Shown here in pieces: positions 33,475 through 41,085 of a DNA stretch of 45,455 nt. Source of the DNA: Candidatus Poribacteria bacterium (GTDB taxonomy: Bacteria; Poribacteria; DTPJ01; WJIO01); NCBI GenBank assembly GCA_014730235.1, contig WJIO01000326.1, positions 1 through 45,455 on the forward strand, in the 5' to 3' direction. Below the pieces are notes generated by a model. That model was not told the DNA's origin. It made no database searches and saw nothing but the letters and a program-made list of their open reading frames with translations. The first letter of the stretch is position 1; each line of letters opens with the position of its first letter. Position numbers and translations under genes: made by a program.

Positions 33475-34383
33475 TTGAAACCCGGAATTATGACTTACTG
33501 CCTTAAGAATGCCCTGCCTGAGTCAGATCGCAGCATGGATAAAATGATAAAGATTGCAGGTGAAGAGGGCTATGATCTGGAAGTCTATTCTCCAGACCTT
33601 TGGCGAGAGGGTAAGAATATACAAAAGCTGGCAAATTCAGCCCGTAAGACGGCTGATAAAAATAACGTAAAATTATTTTCCTTTGGTACTGGCGCTCGTG
33701 TAGGGGAAGTTAAACCTGATCGATCATTAAAAAATATTAAAGAATTGAAAGATGCCATAGATGTGGCGGAGATACTTGGCGCGGAGGTTATATGTCCTGC
33801 TGCCATAGATTATCAACCTGTCGCGGCGGATCAAACTGATCCTGCGTTTGGTATGGTCTTTGACAGGGCTTTGCCCTATATTATCGATCAGATGCAGGAA
33901 CTCGCTGATTATGCCTCTGATAAAAATATCAGCATTGCCCTGGTGAACCACTGCTATCTTGTATATCTTGGTATACATCAATACTGGATTGCAGAATTAT
34001 CCGAAAGACCAAACGCTGGAGCATGCATAGATCCGGGTAATTATGTTTATTATACCTACGGAAGCGAAGATCCAGTTAGGGAAACAGTAATGGTTGCAGA
34101 ATATGCGAAGTTGGTTCGGGCCGGAGATTGGGTTGTTCCATCGGATTCTGAAACCCTGGAGAAATTTAAATCCGCACCAAAAGGTCAGGGAAGCCTTTTT
34201 AACTGCTCTGGAACTATCTTTGGACAGGGTGATGTTGACCACGAGTCATGCTTTAAAATCATTGCGGAAACAGGATATGACGGTTATGTATCCCTGAAAG
34301 TAGCTGGTAGCTCTGAAGAAGGACCTATGGAAGCTGTCAGAACTTCTATGAAAAATTTAACTACTATGCTTGAAGGTATATAA
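33475..34383 (+). CDS. Sugar phosphate isomerase/epimerase (xylose isomerase-like TIM barrel)
   Basis: 302 residues from a TTG at 33475 with AGGAGG five bases upstream; the longer frame from 33307 starts inside a repeat. MKPGIMTYCLKN and EEGYDLEVYSPDLW form the first barrel strands, and AEILGAEVICPAA, ISIALVNHC and GACIDPGNYVYYT follow the AP_endonuc_2/xylose-isomerase-like pattern. EGDxD-type ligands are seen as NH in LVNHC and D in CIDPGN, and the last strand is DGYVSLKVAG. Probably a cytoplasmic isomerase or epimerase in sugar or polyol catabolism, substrate unknown. First gene of the nine-gene run; the other likely sugar genes sit at its far end. Confidence 0.75.
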   Translation: MKPGIMTYCLKNALPESDRSMDKMIKIAGEEGYDLEVYSPDLWREGKNIQKLANSARKTADKNNVKLFSFGTGARVGEVKPDRSLKNIKELKDAIDVAEILGAEVICPAAIDYQPVAADQTDPAFGMVFDRALPYIIDQMQELADYASDKNISIALVNHCYLVYLGIHQYWIAELSERPNAGACIDPGNYVYYTYGSEDPVRETVMVAEYAKLVRAGDWVVPSDSETLEKFKSAPKGQGSLFNCSGTIFGQGDVDHESCFKIIAETGYDGYVSLKVAGSSEEGPMEAVRTSMKNLTTMLEGI

Positions 34384-34408
34384 TTATAACAAATACAGGA
34401 GTAAACTT

Positions 34409-34654
34409 ATGAGTGCATACAGATGTCTTAATACTTGGGTAAATCAGATAGAAAAATGTGAACGGAATAATAATGTAATTATCCAACGTTATGTTGATGT
34501 ATTTCGGTTTACTGGATTAATCAAAGGTACACCGGATGTTCGCAAACAGAAAGTTGAAAGAATAAAGAAGCTTATTAAATCTGGTGAATATAATATACCT
34601 TCAGGACAGGTTGCCAGAAGTATGATAAAAATACACAAAGATTTAGTAGTATGA
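34409..34654 (+). CDS. FlgM-like putative anti-sigma factor
   Basis: 81 residues from the ATG at 34409, which has AGGAG seven bases upstream. The C-terminal half (DVRKQKVERIKKLIKSGEYN, then IPSGQVARSMIKIHKDLV) fits the FlgM C-terminal pattern RxxKVxxIKxxIxxGxYxxxxxxxAxxMI. The N-terminal half is diverged. FlgM binds and inhibits sigma-28 (FliA). No flagellar gene is in the window; instead it lies 25 bases after the isomerase gene and 15 bases before the LolA-like gene. Could be an orphan FlgM or a relative that regulates another sigma factor. Confidence 0.55.
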   Translation: MSAYRCLNTWVNQIEKCERNNNVIIQRYVDVFRFTGLIKGTPDVRKQKVERIKKLIKSGEYNIPSGQVARSMIKIHKDLVV

Positions 34655-34669
34655 TGTGAGGTAGTTAAT

Positions 34670-35431
34670 ATGCGATATTTTGCGTTAAATATCTGTGTCC
34701 TTTTTGTTTTTATTATATCCACTTTCCATATCTCAGCCAATCAGGATATGGATGTAAAGAATATAGTAAAAAATGTTAATGAATTATACAGGAGTAAGTC
34801 CAGTTATGCCCGAATGGAGATGAAGATCATTAATCCCAATTGGGAAAGAACGCTGGCTCTGGAGGTATGGACAAAGGGCATGGAAAAAACCTTTATTTTG
34901 ATAAATTCACCTAAAAAGGAAAAAGGTATTGCAACTTTGCGTATTGAGGACGAAATGTGGAACTACTTACCCAAGGTCAATAAGGTTATGAAAATTCCTC
35001 CTTCTATGATGATGGGGTCATGGATGGGTTCGGATTTTAAAAATGACGACCTGGTTCGGGAATTTTCTATGGTTGATGATTATCATTACAAATTGATTGA
35101 GCTGGAAGATTCAAAGCCGGATCAGCTTTATATAGAATTTATCCCAAAAGAGAATATCCCCGTTGTATGGGGTAAGATTATTGCTGCCATAAAAAGGGAT
35201 AAATATATACCAGTCTGGTATAAATACTACGATGAGTCAGATAAACTGATGCGAGTGATGAATTTCCGGGAAGTTAAAAAGATGGGTGATCGGGAAATTC
35301 CGGTCATAATGGAAGTAGTGCCGAAGAATAAAGAAGGCCATAAAACTGTCGTTAAATATCTTGAAGCTGAATTTAACGCTGATGTTGATGATTCAATATT
35401 CACCCTGCGAAATCTGAGGAAGAAAAGATAA
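34670..35431 (+). CDS. Outer-membrane lipoprotein-sorting (LolA-like) protein
   Basis: 253 residues with a signal peptide (about 1-23). The mature part carries YARMEMKI, GIATLRIEDEMWNYLPKVNK and MMMGSWMGSDFKNDDLVREF, a signature of the LolA-like "outer membrane lipoprotein-sorting protein" family found beside FtsX-type permeases or RND exporters. It is periplasmic and expected to carry lipid or lipoprotein cargo. Eighteen bases separate it from the first permease gene, so it is probably the periplasmic chaperone of that transporter. Confidence 0.75.
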   Translation: MRYFALNICVLFVFIISTFHISANQDMDVKNIVKNVNELYRSKSSYARMEMKIINPNWERTLALEVWTKGMEKTFILINSPKKEKGIATLRIEDEMWNYLPKVNKVMKIPPSMMMGSWMGSDFKNDDLVREFSMVDDYHYKLIELEDSKPDQLYIEFIPKENIPVVWGKIIAAIKRDKYIPVWYKYYDESDKLMRVMNFREVKKMGDREIPVIMEVVPKNKEGHKTVVKYLEAEFNADVDDSIFTLRNLRKKR

Positions 35432-35449
35432 ATATATTAGTATCTACAA

Positions 35450-36667
35450 ATGGTAACACTAAAAATAGCATTTCGCAATACTCTCCGTCAGAAACGAAGG
35501 ACAATACTTACCGCTCTTACCATGTTGGTGGGTTTTATCCTTGCGTCAGTATCCATCGGCTGGGCCGGGGGAACATATTCCCATGTTATTGATATGTTTA
35601 CCCGTAACCGCATAGGCCACATCCAGATCCACGCCAAAGGTTACATGGGCAAACCTTCTCTCCATAAATCCATATCCCAGGATAGGCCTGTATTTGAAAA
35701 AATTAAAAATCAAAAAGGCATAGAATCGTGGACTTCAAGAGTCTATTCAGTCGGTTTGGCTTCTTTAAAAGAAAAAACGGGCGGTATACAAATAACCGGC
35801 ATAGATGTTGATAAAGAGGTAAAAACCACAAATTTTGATAAAAAAATCACTCAAGGTAGAAATCTTTCTAAAGATTCATACAAGGAAGCCCTAATTGGCA
35901 AAGGCCTTAGCAAAATCCTCCTGGCAGATGTTGGTGATGATGTAATTGTAATATCTCAGGGAGCTGATGGTTCAATAGCCAATGATATATATACTGTAGT
36001 GGGTATAACGGACAGTGGGAATGAAGAAGCTGACAGGACTGGTTTTTATATAGATCTTTCTGATGCTCAAAATCTGCTGGTCTTGGGTAAAAGAATACAT
36101 GAAATAGTTATTGTCTGCACAGATCTTGATAAGGTAAAAAAAATTACTAATACTTTAAAATCAGAACTTGCCGAATACGATTTAGAAGTTTCTCCCTGGC
36201 AGGAAACTGCAAAATCTTTTTACAACGCCATGCAGGCCGACTTACAGGGAATGTGGTTGATGATTTTCGTTATTGTGCTCATAATTGCTGTGCAGGTGCT
36301 AAATTCTGTTCTCATGTCGGTACTCGAAAGAACCAGGGAATATGGAGTCCTAAAAGCTGTCGGAACAAGACCCTTTCAGGTGTTTAAGCTGGTAATATTT
36401 GAAGTTTCAATTATCGCTGTTGCCAGTGTCTTGATTGGAAGTTTATTAAGCACGTTTATCAATCATTTATTGTCCGTATATGGTATAAATTTATCTGAAC
36501 CTTTTTCTTATGGTGGTATAGAGTTTAACAAGCTTAGTTCCCAGGTTAGCGCGAGAAGCGTTTATTTACCTGCGATTATTGTAATTCTATCTTCTGCTGG
36601 CATAAGCGTTATACCGGCTATCAGGGCTGCTCGAACAGTAGCCGCAAAGGCAATGAGAAGTATTTAA
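35450..36667 (+). CDS. FtsX-type ABC transporter permease 1
   Basis: 405 residues. The N-terminal IAFRNTLRQKRRTILTALTMLVGF is the standard start of LolC/E/MacB permeases: a basic patch and a first helix (about 17-38). A large periplasmic MacB_PCD-like domain follows (about 40-265). The FtsX core comes last, with helices near 268-285 (MIFVIVLIIAVQVLNSVL), 318-345 and 375-392, and with VLERTREYGVLKAVGTRP between them. Inner membrane. Works with permease 2 and the ATPase as a mechanotransmission-type exporter. No strong ribosome-binding site is seen. Confidence 0.88.
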   Translation: MVTLKIAFRNTLRQKRRTILTALTMLVGFILASVSIGWAGGTYSHVIDMFTRNRIGHIQIHAKGYMGKPSLHKSISQDRPVFEKIKNQKGIESWTSRVYSVGLASLKEKTGGIQITGIDVDKEVKTTNFDKKITQGRNLSKDSYKEALIGKGLSKILLADVGDDVIVISQGADGSIANDIYTVVGITDSGNEEADRTGFYIDLSDAQNLLVLGKRIHEIVIVCTDLDKVKKITNTLKSELAEYDLEVSPWQETAKSFYNAMQADLQGMWLMIFVIVLIIAVQVLNSVLMSVLERTREYGVLKAVGTRPFQVFKLVIFEVSIIAVASVLIGSLLSTFINHLLSVYGINLSEPFSYGGIEFNKLSSQVSARSVYLPAIIVILSSAGISVIPAIRAARTVAAKAMRSI

Positions 36668-36676
36668 TCTTAAAAA

Positions 36677-37903
36677 ATGTGGATATACATAAAATTAGCC
36701 TGGAGAAATATCTTTCGCAATAAACGCCGCACTATAATAGCTGCTACTGCCATATCCATTGGTCTGGCTGCTCTGATTTTTACCGATGCCCTTGTTAGGG
36801 GGATGGAGGAGAACATGGTTCATTCCGCCACTGCGTCATTTTTAGGCGAAGGGCAGATTCATGCCGAAGGATTCCGAATAACTCATGAAGCAGAACTGAC
36901 CATAAATAATCTTGATAGCGTCCTTTCTAAGCTTAAAGATGATAAGGACGTTAAATATTTCACACCTCGCACTATGACTTTTGGCATGATTACATCCGCT
37001 GCAAATCTAAGCTCTGTAAATGTGGTCGGGATTTTACCTGATACTGAAAAGCATCTTTCCCAGATAGATGATGCCATGACTGAGGGTGAGTATTTAAGCA
37101 ATGATAACAAAAATTCTGTGGTAATAGGCAGTAAATTGGCCGAAATATTGGAAGTTGGTCTTGGTGATCGGGTTGTTTTGACCGTATCACAGGCCGAAAC
37201 GAGTGATTTGTCCCAGAATATGTTTCGGGTCGGTGGTATATATCATTTCAATATAAAAGAGATGGACAGCGGCATGGTTTTTGTACATATTAGTAAGGCC
37301 CAGGAAATGCTCGCGCTGGATGGGGGAATTCATGAGATTGCCGTCAGGTTTAATGAACCCGGTTACGGTCGGAATGAAAAATCACCTTTCTGGGATAAAT
37401 ATTCGCAAAATAAAAATAAGGCTGTTAGCTGGACTCAGATTTTGCCACAGTTAGAAGGTGCTTTTCGTATGTTTCGCCTCAGCACTTATATTACCGGAAT
37501 TATATTATTTGCCGCTGTAGCTTTTGGTATTGTAAATACTTTATTCATGTCAATATATGAGCGTATGTTTGAGTTTGGGGTACTTCGGGCCGTAGGCACA
37601 AGGCGCACCCGATTGGGATCGCTGATTGTGTTTGAAGCCGCCTTTTTGTCCATTATAAGCATTATTCTCGGCTCTCTACTTGGTTTAATTGTTACATATA
37701 TAACAACCAAAACCGGTATAGACTACCGGGGAATTGAGATAACCGGGGTTACAGTGCGGGAATTACTGTATCCTGTCCTGAATACCCGGCAGTTTACTTT
37801 ATATCCCTTTTGGGTTTTTGTTTTTACAACTTTGACAGGAATATACCCGGCCTGGCACGCCGCTAAAATGCGTCCAGCAGAATCTATGCGCAGGAGTTTT
37901 TAA
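36677..37903 (+). CDS. FtsX-type ABC transporter permease 2
   Basis: 408 residues with the same layout as the preceding permease: LAWRNIFRNKRRTIIAATAI at the start, a periplasmic domain (about 40-265), then helices with IYERMFEFGVLRAVGTRRTRLG at about 290-315. It starts nine bases after permease 1 and ends three bases before the ATPase start. The two permeases share architecture but are well diverged from each other, so a LolC/LolE-like heterodimer is likely. Confidence 0.88.
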   Translation: MWIYIKLAWRNIFRNKRRTIIAATAISIGLAALIFTDALVRGMEENMVHSATASFLGEGQIHAEGFRITHEAELTINNLDSVLSKLKDDKDVKYFTPRTMTFGMITSAANLSSVNVVGILPDTEKHLSQIDDAMTEGEYLSNDNKNSVVIGSKLAEILEVGLGDRVVLTVSQAETSDLSQNMFRVGGIYHFNIKEMDSGMVFVHISKAQEMLALDGGIHEIAVRFNEPGYGRNEKSPFWDKYSQNKNKAVSWTQILPQLEGAFRMFRLSTYITGIILFAAVAFGIVNTLFMSIYERMFEFGVLRAVGTRRTRLGSLIVFEAAFLSIISIILGSLLGLIVTYITTKTGIDYRGIEITGVTVRELLYPVLNTRQFTLYPFWVFVFTTLTGIYPAWHAAKMRPAESMRRSF

Positions 37904-37906
37904 TAA

Positions 37907-38611
37907 ATGGAAGAAAATTCAAATAATGACATAATAGTAACAGAGAATGTAAAAAAGGTATATTCAGAAAACGGCGTTCCTGTTCATGCTGTTAAAGGTA
38001 TTGATTTAACTATAAGTTCTGGTGAATTTACGGCAATTGTAGGTCCCTCTGGTTCTGGGAAGACCACGTTTCTTAATATCATCTCAGGTCTGGATGACGT
38101 TACCGAAGGGAAAGTGTGGCTTAACGGAAAACTTATATCTAGCATGAAAAGCCGGGAACTTTCGGATTTTCGCAGAGATAATATCGGTTTCATCTTTCAA
38201 GCCTATAACCTTATCCCTGTGCTTACTGCGGAGGAAAATATTGAATACATAATGTTATTACAGGGTGTTCCCAAAGAAGAACGTCATGAACGGGTGGTAA
38301 AAATGCTGGAGGAAGTAGGGTTAAAAGGTATGGAAAATCGCATACCCACAAAGCTTTCAGGTGGTCAACAGCAAAGAGTCGCAATAGCCAGAGCTATGGT
38401 TTCAAGACCTACAATAATACTCGCTGATGAACCTACAGCCAATCTGGATTCCAAAACAGGCGCTGAACTGCTGGATATGATGAGACATTTAAACGAAAGA
38501 ACCGGCATGACTTTTGTATTTTCAACCCATGACAATATGGTAATGGAAAGAGCCAGACGTCTTATTACTTTAAAGGATGGTCAGGTTGAAAGCGATGAAA
38601 TGAGAAATTGA
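37907..38611 (+). CDS. ABC transporter ATPase (LolD/MacB type)
   Basis: 234 residues, the usual size of LolD. Walker A GPSGSGKTT (46-54), Q-loop FIFQAYNLIPVLTAEEN, signature LSGGQQQRVAIARA (150-163), Walker B IILADEPT (169-176), D-loop and H-loop (STHD). QAYNLIPxLTAxEN is characteristic of the LolD/MacB branch. Cytoplasmic; powers the two preceding permeases. The barrel-protein gene begins about 30 bases downstream. Confidence 0.92.
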   Translation: MEENSNNDIIVTENVKKVYSENGVPVHAVKGIDLTISSGEFTAIVGPSGSGKTTFLNIISGLDDVTEGKVWLNGKLISSMKSRELSDFRRDNIGFIFQAYNLIPVLTAEENIEYIMLLQGVPKEERHERVVKMLEEVGLKGMENRIPTKLSGGQQQRVAIARAMVSRPTIILADEPTANLDSKTGAELLDMMRHLNERTGMTFVFSTHDNMVMERARRLITLKDGQVESDEMRN

Positions 38612-38640
38612 CTTTTTGTGGGATTAAGGAAATTTTCAGC

Positions 38641-39885
38641 ATGTCTAAAATATTTTTACTATTCTTTATCTTTATCCTTTTCCTTCCAAATTTAAGTCTA
38701 TCCGCGGAACTACCATCCATCGAAGGCAACTACAAAAGCTTTTTCAGCATAATAGATAATCCCGACCTGGCTTTAAAGGGAAATCCCGTTAAAGGTTCTG
38801 TCAGCAATAGACTGCGATTAAAATCCTCTTATACTCCATTTGATTGGCTATACCTTCAATTGGCCTATGATCTTTCCTTTGAAGTTGAGGATACAACCGG
38901 GACAAATTCTCCATTTTCAAATCTTCTATCAGGACAAAGATACAGGATAGACGATTTAAATTCCCGTATTTTCCCCTCCAGGGATGATGATTATGCTAAT
39001 TTTGGTATATATCAAAACCTGGATCGACTTTCTGCCACTTTCAGGGTACCTTTTGCTGATATAACGGTTGGCAGGCAGGTGGTGGCTTGGGGAAACGCCC
39101 GGGTTGTTAATCCTACGGATATTATATCACCCTTTACTTTTGACTCCCTGGATACAGAGGAGCGACCCGGAGTGGATGCTCTTCGTTTATTATTTCCCAT
39201 TGGTTTTATGGGAGAGCTTGATGGCGGTATAGTGTTTGGTAAAGAGGCGGAGTTTGATAAAAATACCCTTTATCTAAGAGGAAAATACTATATATTTGAG
39301 TCGGATATTTCTCTCTTGATTATGGACTTCCAGAAGAATTTACTGTTGGGGTTTAACTTTGCCCGATCTATTGCTGAAGCAGGTTTCTGGTGTGAATCGG
39401 CTTATGTTTTTTCCGGTCTTTTTGTAAATGAAGAAGTTTATGAAGATTATTTCCGGTTTTCTATTGGTTCCGACTATTCTTTTACTGAAAATACTTACAG
39501 CTTTCTGGAATATCACTGGAATCAAGCCGGAATTAATGAACCTGAGGATTATCTTAACCAAATTGCAAAAGCTGCGTATACTGACGGTTCTGTATATTTT
39601 CTGGGTCAGCATTACCTGATTCCGGGAATTTCCTACCAGGTCACCCCCCTTATAAATGCTGAATTACGAATCCTCGCGAATCTCTCGGATTTTTCGGTAT
39701 TGATTTATCCCTTCATTGAGTATAATATAGCTACGGATATTTATCTTTCCCTTGGTGGATTTATAGGGATAGGAAAAAAACCAGATTTAAAAAGTACGAC
39801 TTTTAATGTACCGGATATAAGATTAAGATCCGAATTCGGTGGATATCCTGATGTCTATTTCTCATCTTTTCGTCTATATTTCTAA
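38641..39885 (+). CDS. Outer-membrane beta-barrel protein of the export module
   Basis: 414 residues from the ATG at 38641; an overlapping TTG at 38608 would add 11 residues ahead of the signal peptide and seems less likely. Signal peptide MSKIFLLFFIFILFLPNLSLSA. The segment ADITVGRQVVAWGNARVVNPTDIISPF resembles DUF1302-type porins. Alternating-hydrophobic strands fill the rest, and the protein ends with aromatic RLYF, as is common for barrels inserted by BamA. The place directly after the LolA-like/ABC genes suggests it is the outer-membrane partner or cargo of that transporter. Substrate unknown. Confidence 0.65.
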   Translation: MSKIFLLFFIFILFLPNLSLSAELPSIEGNYKSFFSIIDNPDLALKGNPVKGSVSNRLRLKSSYTPFDWLYLQLAYDLSFEVEDTTGTNSPFSNLLSGQRYRIDDLNSRIFPSRDDDYANFGIYQNLDRLSATFRVPFADITVGRQVVAWGNARVVNPTDIISPFTFDSLDTEERPGVDALRLLFPIGFMGELDGGIVFGKEAEFDKNTLYLRGKYYIFESDISLLIMDFQKNLLLGFNFARSIAEAGFWCESAYVFSGLFVNEEVYEDYFRFSIGSDYSFTENTYSFLEYHWNQAGINEPEDYLNQIAKAAYTDGSVYFLGQHYLIPGISYQVTPLINAELRILANLSDFSVLIYPFIEYNIATDIYLSLGGFIGIGKKPDLKSTTFNVPDIRLRSEFGGYPDVYFSSFRLYF

Positions 39886-39901
39886 ACATAAGGAGTAAAT
39901 T

Positions 39902-41062
39902 ATGAAAGGTAATCTTAAGGTTGGTATAGTAGGCGCTCCGCGTGGTTCTGGTTTTGTTAGGGCTATACAGACTGTAAAAGAGACAGAATTAACCGCTATA
40001 TGTGATATAAACCCTGATATTTTAAAGGAAAGATCGGATCAATTCGGTGTGGAAAACCGTTATGTAGAATTCGCGGAAATGGCTGAATCTGATCTGGATA
40101 TAATAGTTGTGGCAACGCCCATGCCCCTGCACGTTCCCCAGGCTGTCATGGCTCTTAACAACGGTAAGCATGTTATTACGGAAGTTCCCGCAGCTACCGA
40201 TCTTGAGCAGTGCTGGCAGCTTGTGCAGGCTGTGGAAAACAGCGGATGCAAGTACATGATGGCCGAAAATTACACATATATGAAACCCAATGTCCTGGTT
40301 AGAGCTATGGCGGAAAATGGCGTATTTGGCGAGGTGTATTTTGGTGAAGGGGAATATATACACGAGTTAAAGGGATTAAATGAAATTACCGTTTGGAGGC
40401 GTAAATGGCAGACCGGGCGCAACGGTTGCACATACCCTACCCACAGCCTGGGGCCTGTTATACAGTGGTTCCAGGATCGGGTTATCAGCGTATGCTGTAT
40501 GGGCAGTGGTCATCACTACGTTGATCCCCGAGGCGATGAATACGAAAACGAGGACAGCATAAGCATGATGTGCAAGATGAGCAAGGGTGGACAAATTAAC
40601 ATCAGAGTTGATATGCTCTCTAATCGACCCCATAACATGACATATTATTCTCTTCAGGGAACTCAAGGTTGTTACGAATCGGCCCGGGGATTTGGTGATA
40701 GTCCTAAGATTTGGCTGAAAGGTTTCCATGATAAGATAGAATGGCATTCTTTGTGGGAATTTGAGGAAGAATTCATGCCGGATATGTGGCGAAATCCGCC
40801 GGAGGAAGCCCTACAAGCAGGTCACGGCGGTGGAGATTACTTCGAGATACGGGAGTTTGTGGACTGCATAGTCAACGATACAAAACCACCGGTGGATGTC
40901 TATGAAGCCCTGGATATGACGGTTCCTGGCCTTGTTTCGGAAGTATCGGTCAATAAGGGGAGTATTCCAATACCAGTGCCGGATTTTCGGGAGATAAAGA
41001 GCTTTCCCGATGACCTATCGGATGAGTTGCGAGATAGTGAGATTATTTCCGTTAGGCTTTAA
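39902..41062 (+). CDS. Gfo/Idh/MocA-family oxidoreductase
   Basis: 386 residues, AAGGAG before the ATG. The N-terminal Rossmann fold (KVGIVGAPRGSGFVRAI, 6-22) binds NAD(P). VVATPMPLHVPQAVMALNNG and HVITEVPAATD follow; the usual EKP motif reads EVP (94-96), so the conserved lysine is missing. ENYTYM and the C-terminal Gfo/Idh sheet (HGGGDYFEIREFVDCI) are normal. Probable sugar or inositol dehydrogenase or a non-redox relative. Placed between the barrel gene and a carbohydrate-enzyme-like gene. Confidence 0.8.
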   Translation: MKGNLKVGIVGAPRGSGFVRAIQTVKETELTAICDINPDILKERSDQFGVENRYVEFAEMAESDLDIIVVATPMPLHVPQAVMALNNGKHVITEVPAATDLEQCWQLVQAVENSGCKYMMAENYTYMKPNVLVRAMAENGVFGEVYFGEGEYIHELKGLNEITVWRRKWQTGRNGCTYPTHSLGPVIQWFQDRVISVCCMGSGHHYVDPRGDEYENEDSISMMCKMSKGGQINIRVDMLSNRPHNMTYYSLQGTQGCYESARGFGDSPKIWLKGFHDKIEWHSLWEFEEEFMPDMWRNPPEEALQAGHGGGDYFEIREFVDCIVNDTKPPVDVYEALDMTVPGLVSEVSVNKGSIPIPVPDFREIKSFPDDLSDELRDSEIISVRL

Positions 41063-41085
41063 TCATATTATAGGAATATTGAATT

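Noticed and set aside
34370-34408. Upstream ATG for the FlgM-like gene inside the isomerase gene
   Set aside because: No ribosome-binding site; ATG 34409 has AGGAG at good spacing.
34409-34654. Flagellar operon
   Set aside because: Only a FlgM-like pattern is present; no flagellar structural, export or sigma-28 gene lies nearby.
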